5,733 nucleotides of DNA from an archaeon (lineage in GTDB: Archaea; Iainarchaeota; Iainarchaeia; Iainarchaeales; Iainarchaeaceae). Shown piece by piece: positions 4,814 to 5,733 of this stretch (position 1 is the first letter of the stretch; every line of letters begins with the position of its first letter). The DNA lies in the NCBI GenBank assembly GCA_024653865.1, contig JANLHD010000152.1, positions 1-5,733 of the forward strand. The letters run 5' to 3'. The notes under the pieces are model-generated. The model was not told where the DNA came from and ran no database searches. It saw only the letters and a list, made by a program, of their open reading frames with translations. The position numbers and the translations under genes were made by a program.

Positions 4814-5733
4814 ATGAACCGATTGGCGATATTGCTTTTGGCGCTAGTGCTCCTCTTTCCCGTGGGCTTTTTCGCGGCCACAGTTACCCCTGCACCTTCC
4901 GCCCCCACAAACCTTACTGCGACCGCCCAGGCCGACAGCATCACGCTTTCCTGGAGCGCCTCTCCGGGCGCCATTTTATACAGAATCCATAAAAAAAATT
5001 TGTATACAGGTGAATGGGGTCATATAGCTGATAGAACTTATACCGTCACCAATTATACCGACACTGGCTTGACCGGCACTGGCTTGGCACCCGGTGAAAC
5101 CTATTATTACCGAGTCCAGGCATACGGAGGCGGGGTTTTTTCTCCTTTTACCGAAGTGTTTGCAACGACCGAAGGGGAGCGAACAGCTCCATCAGTTCCA
5201 GGTTTTATCAGCAATTCCATTCTCTCGGATACTTCAATTAGAATCAACTGGTTTTCCGAGGGCGCGGCTTCCTACAAGATTTATAGGAGCACCACAGGGC
5301 TCTCGGGCACTTATTCATTCCTTGCAGCCGATTCTGCTTCCCCGTATGATAACACCAGCCTTGCTTCTGGCACACAGTACTGTTATAAGGTTTCGGCAAT
5401 CGGCTCGACCGGCCTCGAATCGGCTCAGTCCGCCGGAACTTGCGGCGTTCCCCGTAGCCTTGCACCACCCACAGGCCTTTCCATAACTTATTTGGATGAA
5501 GGGCGGTATTTCAGAATGTTCTGGAACGCCCCCGCCGGAACGCAGGGCGAATCCGTAACGTATCAATTTGCAGTTATGCGACCCGGTGGCGAGTGGACAA
5601 CCTGGGTCGGCGCAAGTGAATCGCCGCTGACCTCACAGGCAACGCATGGCTATGGTGACTTTACCTGGCCTGTCGGGTCGCAATTCAAAGTGAGGGCAAA
5701 AATAGGCACAGCCTATTCTGCTTATAGTTCGCC
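4814..5733 (+). CDS. Secreted protein with fibronectin type III-like domains, N-terminal part (cut by window edge)
   Basis: The reading frame is open from the ATG at 4814 to the right edge (306 codons). Residues 1-21 form a signal peptide: Asn-Arg, a leucine-rich core (LAILLLALVLLFPVGFF), then Ala-Ala before a Thr/Pro/Ser-rich linker. Domain 1 (about 28-119) has the pattern SAPTNLTA, ITLSWSAS, LYRI and TYYYRVQAYG. Domain 2 (about 125-214) has SIRINW, YKIYRS and QYCYKVSAIGSTG; Cys190 and Cys210, on predicted F and G strands, could form a disulfide. Domain 3 (about 217 to the edge) has PPTGLSI, FRMFWNAP and FKVRAKIG and is less canonical. A five-residue tandem duplication (TDTGL TGTGL) lies before the F strand of domain 1. 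Base composition and orientation differ from the ribosomal operon. A role in cell-surface adhesion or binding is an inference from the domains; the C-terminal anchor or enzyme, if any, is not visible. Confidence 0.88.
   Translation, partial: MNRLAILLLALVLLFPVGFFAATVTPAPSAPTNLTATAQADSITLSWSASPGAILYRIHKKNLYTGEWGHIADRTYTVTNYTDTGLTGTGLAPGETYYYRVQAYGGGVFSPFTEVFATTEGERTAPSVPGFISNSILSDTSIRINWFSEGAASYKIYRSTTGLSGTYSFLAADSASPYDNTSLASGTQYCYKVSAIGSTGLESAQSAGTCGVPRSLAPPTGLSITYLDEGRYFRMFWNAPAGTQGESVTYQFAVMRPGGEWTTWVGASESPLTSQATHGYGDFTWPVGSQFKVRAKIGTAYSAYSS
5057..5086 (+). repeat. 15-base in-frame tandem duplication in the first FnIII domain
   Basis: ACCGACACTGGCTTG (5057-5071) is followed directly by ACCGGCACTGGCTTG (5072-5086), 14 of 15 bases identical. 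It encodes TDTGL-TGTGL, where FnIII domains normally have one copy before APGxTYYYRV. Confidence 0.85.

Noticed and set aside
1..5733. CRISPR arrays, insertion sequences, tRNA or rRNA genes, att sites.
   Set aside because: I saw no spaced direct repeats, transposase motifs, terminal inverted repeats or RNA gene signatures in the window.

Overview
The window is archaeal. Eight co-directional genes on the minus strand encode archaeal/eukaryotic-type translation proteins (L7Ae, S28e, L24e, aIF5B, S6e, aIF2 gamma) together with nucleoside diphosphate kinase and dUTPase. The promoters are TATA-type and the Shine-Dalgarno (SD) motifs are of the GGAGG / GGTGAT kind. A DPANN-type lineage is my best guess, from the very tight packing, the divergent zinc-site residues in L24e and aIF2 gamma, and a secreted fibronectin-III protein next door. 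Nothing in the window fixes the phylum.

Layout, in transcription order on the minus strand from the divergent intergenic region: rpl7ae (4558-4193), rps28e (4182-3976), a 77-base structured gap, rpl24e (3898-3689), ndk (3687-3223), dut (3214-2786), infB/aIF5B (2764 or 2773 to 1007), rps6e (983-525), and the first 169 codons of aIF2 gamma (508 to the window edge). The gaps are 10, 77, 1, 8, 12-21, 23 and 16 bases, so this reads as one operon. It is the classic archaeal L7Ae-S28e-L24e-Ndk-aIF5B neighbourhood with dut inserted between ndk and infB, continued by S6e and aIF2 gamma. The cluster supplies ribosomal proteins of both subunits, the two GTPases that deliver initiator tRNA and join subunits, and enzymes that balance (d)NTP pools.

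The 255-base region 4559-4813 carries a promoter for each direction. The minus-strand side has a TATA box at 4668-4676, an almost perfect dyad at the predicted start of the transcript (4624-4645), and a leader with two mutually exclusive structures just upstream of the rpl7ae SD. The plus-strand side has TTTAAATA at 4776-4783, about 34 bases before the ATG of an apparently leaderless gene. From 4814 to the right edge the plus strand encodes a secreted protein with a signal peptide and at least three fibronectin type III-like domains, cut by the window.

The most interesting unexplained structure is the rps28e-rpl24e gap. A hairpin there buries the strong SD of rpl24e, and a 22-codon ORF with its own SD runs through the hairpin and ends in a TAATG stop/start overlap with rpl24e. 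This is the layout expected of translational coupling or a leader-peptide switch. Secondary points are the loss of zinc ligands in L24e and aIF2 gamma, three TTG starts in the cluster, and a possible L7Ae autoregulatory leader.
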